Positions 4,123 through 6,018 of a stretch of DNA of 6,018 bases are shown here, one piece after another. Source of the DNA: Flavobacteriales bacterium UBA2426. GTDB taxonomy: Bacteria > Bacteroidota > Bacteroidia > Flavobacteriales_F > PHOS-HE28. The notes below the pieces were generated by a model. It was not told where the DNA came from and searched no databases. It saw only the letters and a list, made by a program, of their open reading frames with translations. The DNA lies in the NCBI GenBank assembly GCA_002342985.1, contig DDRC01000156.1, forward strand, positions 2,420 to 8,437. The letters run 5' to 3'. Both the position numbers and the translations under genes were made by a program. Each line of letters begins with the position of its first letter. Position 1 is the stretch's first letter.

Positions 4123-6018
4123 GCGTGCGGTGCGTGTTCGTGATCCGCGGCGGGGGCCTGCGGCGGTTCGGCGCTGCGCTCGCGGCTCATGTAGCTGTAG
4201 AGCGCTGGCACCACGTAGAGGGTGAGCACCAGCGCGAAGAGCAGCCCGCCGATGATGGCCACGCCCATGGGCACGCGGCTCCTGGCGGCGGCGCCCAGGC
4301 CCAGGGCGATGGGCAGTGCGCCGAGGATGGTGGCCAGGCTGGTCATGAGGATGGGGCGGAAGCGCTGGCCCGCGGCGTCCACCACGGCGTCCATCTTTTG
4401 CAGGCCCTGTTCCTTGCGCTGGTTGGCGAACTCCACGATGAGGATGCCGTTCTTGGTGACCAGGCCCACGAGCACGATGATGCCGATCTGCGAGAAGATG
4501 TTGAGCGTGTGGCCGCCGATCCAGAGGCTCACCACGGCGCCGGCCAGGGCCAGGGGCACGGTGAGCATCACCACCAGCGGATCCACGAAGCTCTCGAACT
4601 GCGCGGCGAGGATGAGGAAGATGAGCACCAGGGCCAGGAGGAAGGCGAAGAGGAGGCTGCTGCCGCTCTCGGCGAACTCCTTGCTCACGCCGCCCAGGGC
4701 GGTGCTGAAGCTGTCGTCGAGCACCTCGGCCTTGATGCGGTCCATGGCGGCGATGCCGTCGCCGATGGTGTAGCCCTCGGCGGGGTCGGCGCTCACCGTG
4801 GCGCTCACGTAGCGGTTGTAGCGGAAGAGCTGCGGCGGGGTGCTGCGGTCGCTGAGGCGCACCAGGTTGTCCAGCTGGATGAGCTCGCCCTTGTCGTTGC
4901 GCACGTAGGCGCTGCTGAGGTCGATGGGCGCGTCGCGGTTGTCGCGCGTGGCCTGGCCGATCACCTGGTACTGCTTGCCGTTCATGATGAAGTAGCCGTA
5001 GCGCTGGCCGCTGAAGTAGAGCTGCAGGGTTTCGGCGATGTCCTGCATGGTGACGCCCATGGCGCGCGCGCGGTCGCGGTCGATCTCCACGTTCAGCTCG
5101 GGCTTGTTGAACTTCAGGTTCAGGTCCACCACGCGGAAGGTCTTGTCCTGCGCGGCCTTCTCCATGAAGGCGGGGATCACGGCGCGGAGCCGCTCGAAGT
5201 CGGGCGCCTGGATCACGTACTCCACCGGCAGGCGGGTGAAGCGGGAGCCGCCGATGGTGGGCTCCTGGATCACGAAGCTGCGGGCCAGGTTGAAGCCCTG
5301 GATCTTCGCCATCACGGCCTTGGCCAGCTCGTCCTGCGTGCGGCTGCGCTCGCCGGGCGGCACCAGGGCCACGCGCACGAAGCCGTTGTTGGTGCTGCTG
5401 GCGGTGCCGAAGCCGGGGGCGGTGACGCTGATGAGGGCCTGGCGCTCGGGCAGGGTGTCCGCCACCTCGATGATCCGCGCGAGGTAGTCGTTCATGAGCT
5501 CGAAGCTGGTGCCCTCGGGGGCGGTGCTCTGGATCATGAAGCGGCTCTTGTCCTCCATGGGGGCCAGCTCGCTCTGCAGCTGGGCGCCCGCGGCCCAGAT
5601 GAGCGCGCCGCTGGCGCCCATGATGGCGAAGGCCCAGCGGCGGCGGCGCAGGAAGCCGGCCAGCGAGCGCTGGTAGGCGGCGGCCAGCCGGTTGAAGAAA
5701 CGCTCGGTGACCTCGAAGAAGCGGCTGTGCTTCGTCTTGCGGCGCAGCATGCGCGCGCTCATCATGGGGGTGAGGGTGAGGGAGACCACCGCGCTGATGA
5801 GCACCGAGCCGGCCACCACGATGCCGAACTCGCGGAAGAGGCGGCCCGTGAGCCCGCTGAGGAAGATGATGGGCAGGAAGACCGCCGCCAGCGTGATGGT
5901 GGTGCTGATGATGGCGAAGGTGATCTCCTTGCTGCCCTCGTGGCCCGCCCGCATCGGGTCCATGCCGCCCTCGATCTTGGCGTAGATGTTCTCCAGCACC
6001 ACGATGGCATCGTCCACC
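4119..6018 (-). CDS. RND efflux pump permease (AcrB/HAE1-type), C-terminal part, 5' end outside window
   Basis: The C-terminal 632 residues of a roughly 1030-1050-residue inner-membrane proton antiporter; the N-terminal ~400 residues lie beyond 6018. The first visible residues, VDDAIVVLENI, are the TM4 motif with the two proton-relay aspartates (AcrB Asp407/Asp408); the first codon is GTG for this internal valine, not a start. The partner lysine of TM10 is present in GLVTKNGILIVEFAN (518-532, Lys522). TM segments fall near 36-55, 65-88, 127-144, 453-472, 479-500, 508-530, 556-577 and 583-608, with the large second periplasmic loop (about 145-450) carrying porter and docking subdomains. Family signatures include TLAAVFLPIIFLSG, FREFG, SLTLTPMMSARM, LAAQFESF and RFRPILMTSLATILGALP. 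The tail ends in DHEHAPHA. The order RND then TolC fits a tripartite pump operon whose adaptor gene should lie upstream. Substrate cannot be inferred; drugs or other hydrophobic compounds fit better than heavy metals. Confidence 0.96.
   Translation of the reverse strand, partial: VDDAIVVLENIYAKIEGGMDPMRAGHEGSKEITFAIISTTITLAAVFLPIIFLSGLTGRLFREFGIVVAGSVLISAVVSLTLTPMMSARMLRRKTKHSRFFEVTERFFNRLAAAYQRSLAGFLRRRRWAFAIMGASGALIWAAGAQLQSELAPMEDKSRFMIQSTAPEGTSFELMNDYLARIIEVADTLPERQALISVTAPGFGTASSTNNGFVRVALVPPGERSRTQDELAKAVMAKIQGFNLARSFVIQEPTIGGSRFTRLPVEYVIQAPDFERLRAVIPAFMEKAAQDKTFRVVDLNLKFNKPELNVEIDRDRARAMGVTMQDIAETLQLYFSGQRYGYFIMNGKQYQVIGQATRDNRDAPIDLSSAYVRNDKGELIQLDNLVRLSDRSTPPQLFRYNRYVSATVSADPAEGYTIGDGIAAMDRIKAEVLDDSFSTALGGVSKEFAESGSSLLFAFLLALVLIFLILAAQFESFVDPLVVMLTVPLALAGAVVSLWIGGHTLNIFSQIGIIVLVGLVTKNGILIVEFANQRKEQGLQKMDAVVDAAGQRFRPILMTSLATILGALPIALGLGAAARSRVPMGVAIIGGLLFALVLTLYVVPALYSYMSRERSAEPPQAPAADHEHAPHA

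Noticed and set aside
6015..6017. GTG as start codon of the RND permease
   Set aside because: It encodes the valine before the paired aspartates of TM4, about 400 residues into the family; the gene is simply cut by the window edge.

Overview
The window looks like chromosomal DNA from a high-GC member of the Bacteroidota, probably a Flavobacteriales-type lineage. Two points support this. The protein at 655-1275 matches a family I know mainly from Bacteroidota: an N-terminal helical part with a T-G-N-x-x-F-x-T/P-P motif, followed by one fibronectin type III domain. In addition, no gene start here has a convincing Shine-Dalgarno sequence, which is usual for that phylum. The lineage is an inference; no rRNA or marker gene is present.

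Left part (1-1858, plus strand). Bases 1-385 are a gene-free tandem array of a 22-bp unit: 17 full copies and one partial copy, with no indels, cut by the left window edge. A GC-rich spacer (386-654) carries two copies of the perfect palindrome ATGCCATATGGCAT, 62 bp centre to centre, around a nested inverted repeat. Next come the Fn3-domain gene (655-1275), a strong GC hairpin that probably terminates it (1301-1328), a roughly 300-bp spacer with several hairpins and at most a very short ORF, and a small basic protein of unknown function (1634-1858).

Right part (1881-6018, minus strand, convergent with the left part). Read in transcription order, this is a tripartite efflux operon entering from the right edge. 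It starts with the C-terminal 60% of an RND inner-membrane proton/drug antiporter. A TolC-family outer-membrane channel gene follows, whose start codon overlaps the RND stop codon (ATGA). After a 28-bp gap comes a secreted protein of unknown function with a glycine- and serine-rich, probably beta-rich C-terminal domain. The periplasmic adaptor gene and the promoter should lie beyond 6018. RND pump and TolC channel would work together to move substrates across both membranes; the role of the secreted protein is unknown.

The efflux genes are ordinary. The parts least explained by known features are the 22-bp array and the paired palindromes between it and the Fn3-domain gene.
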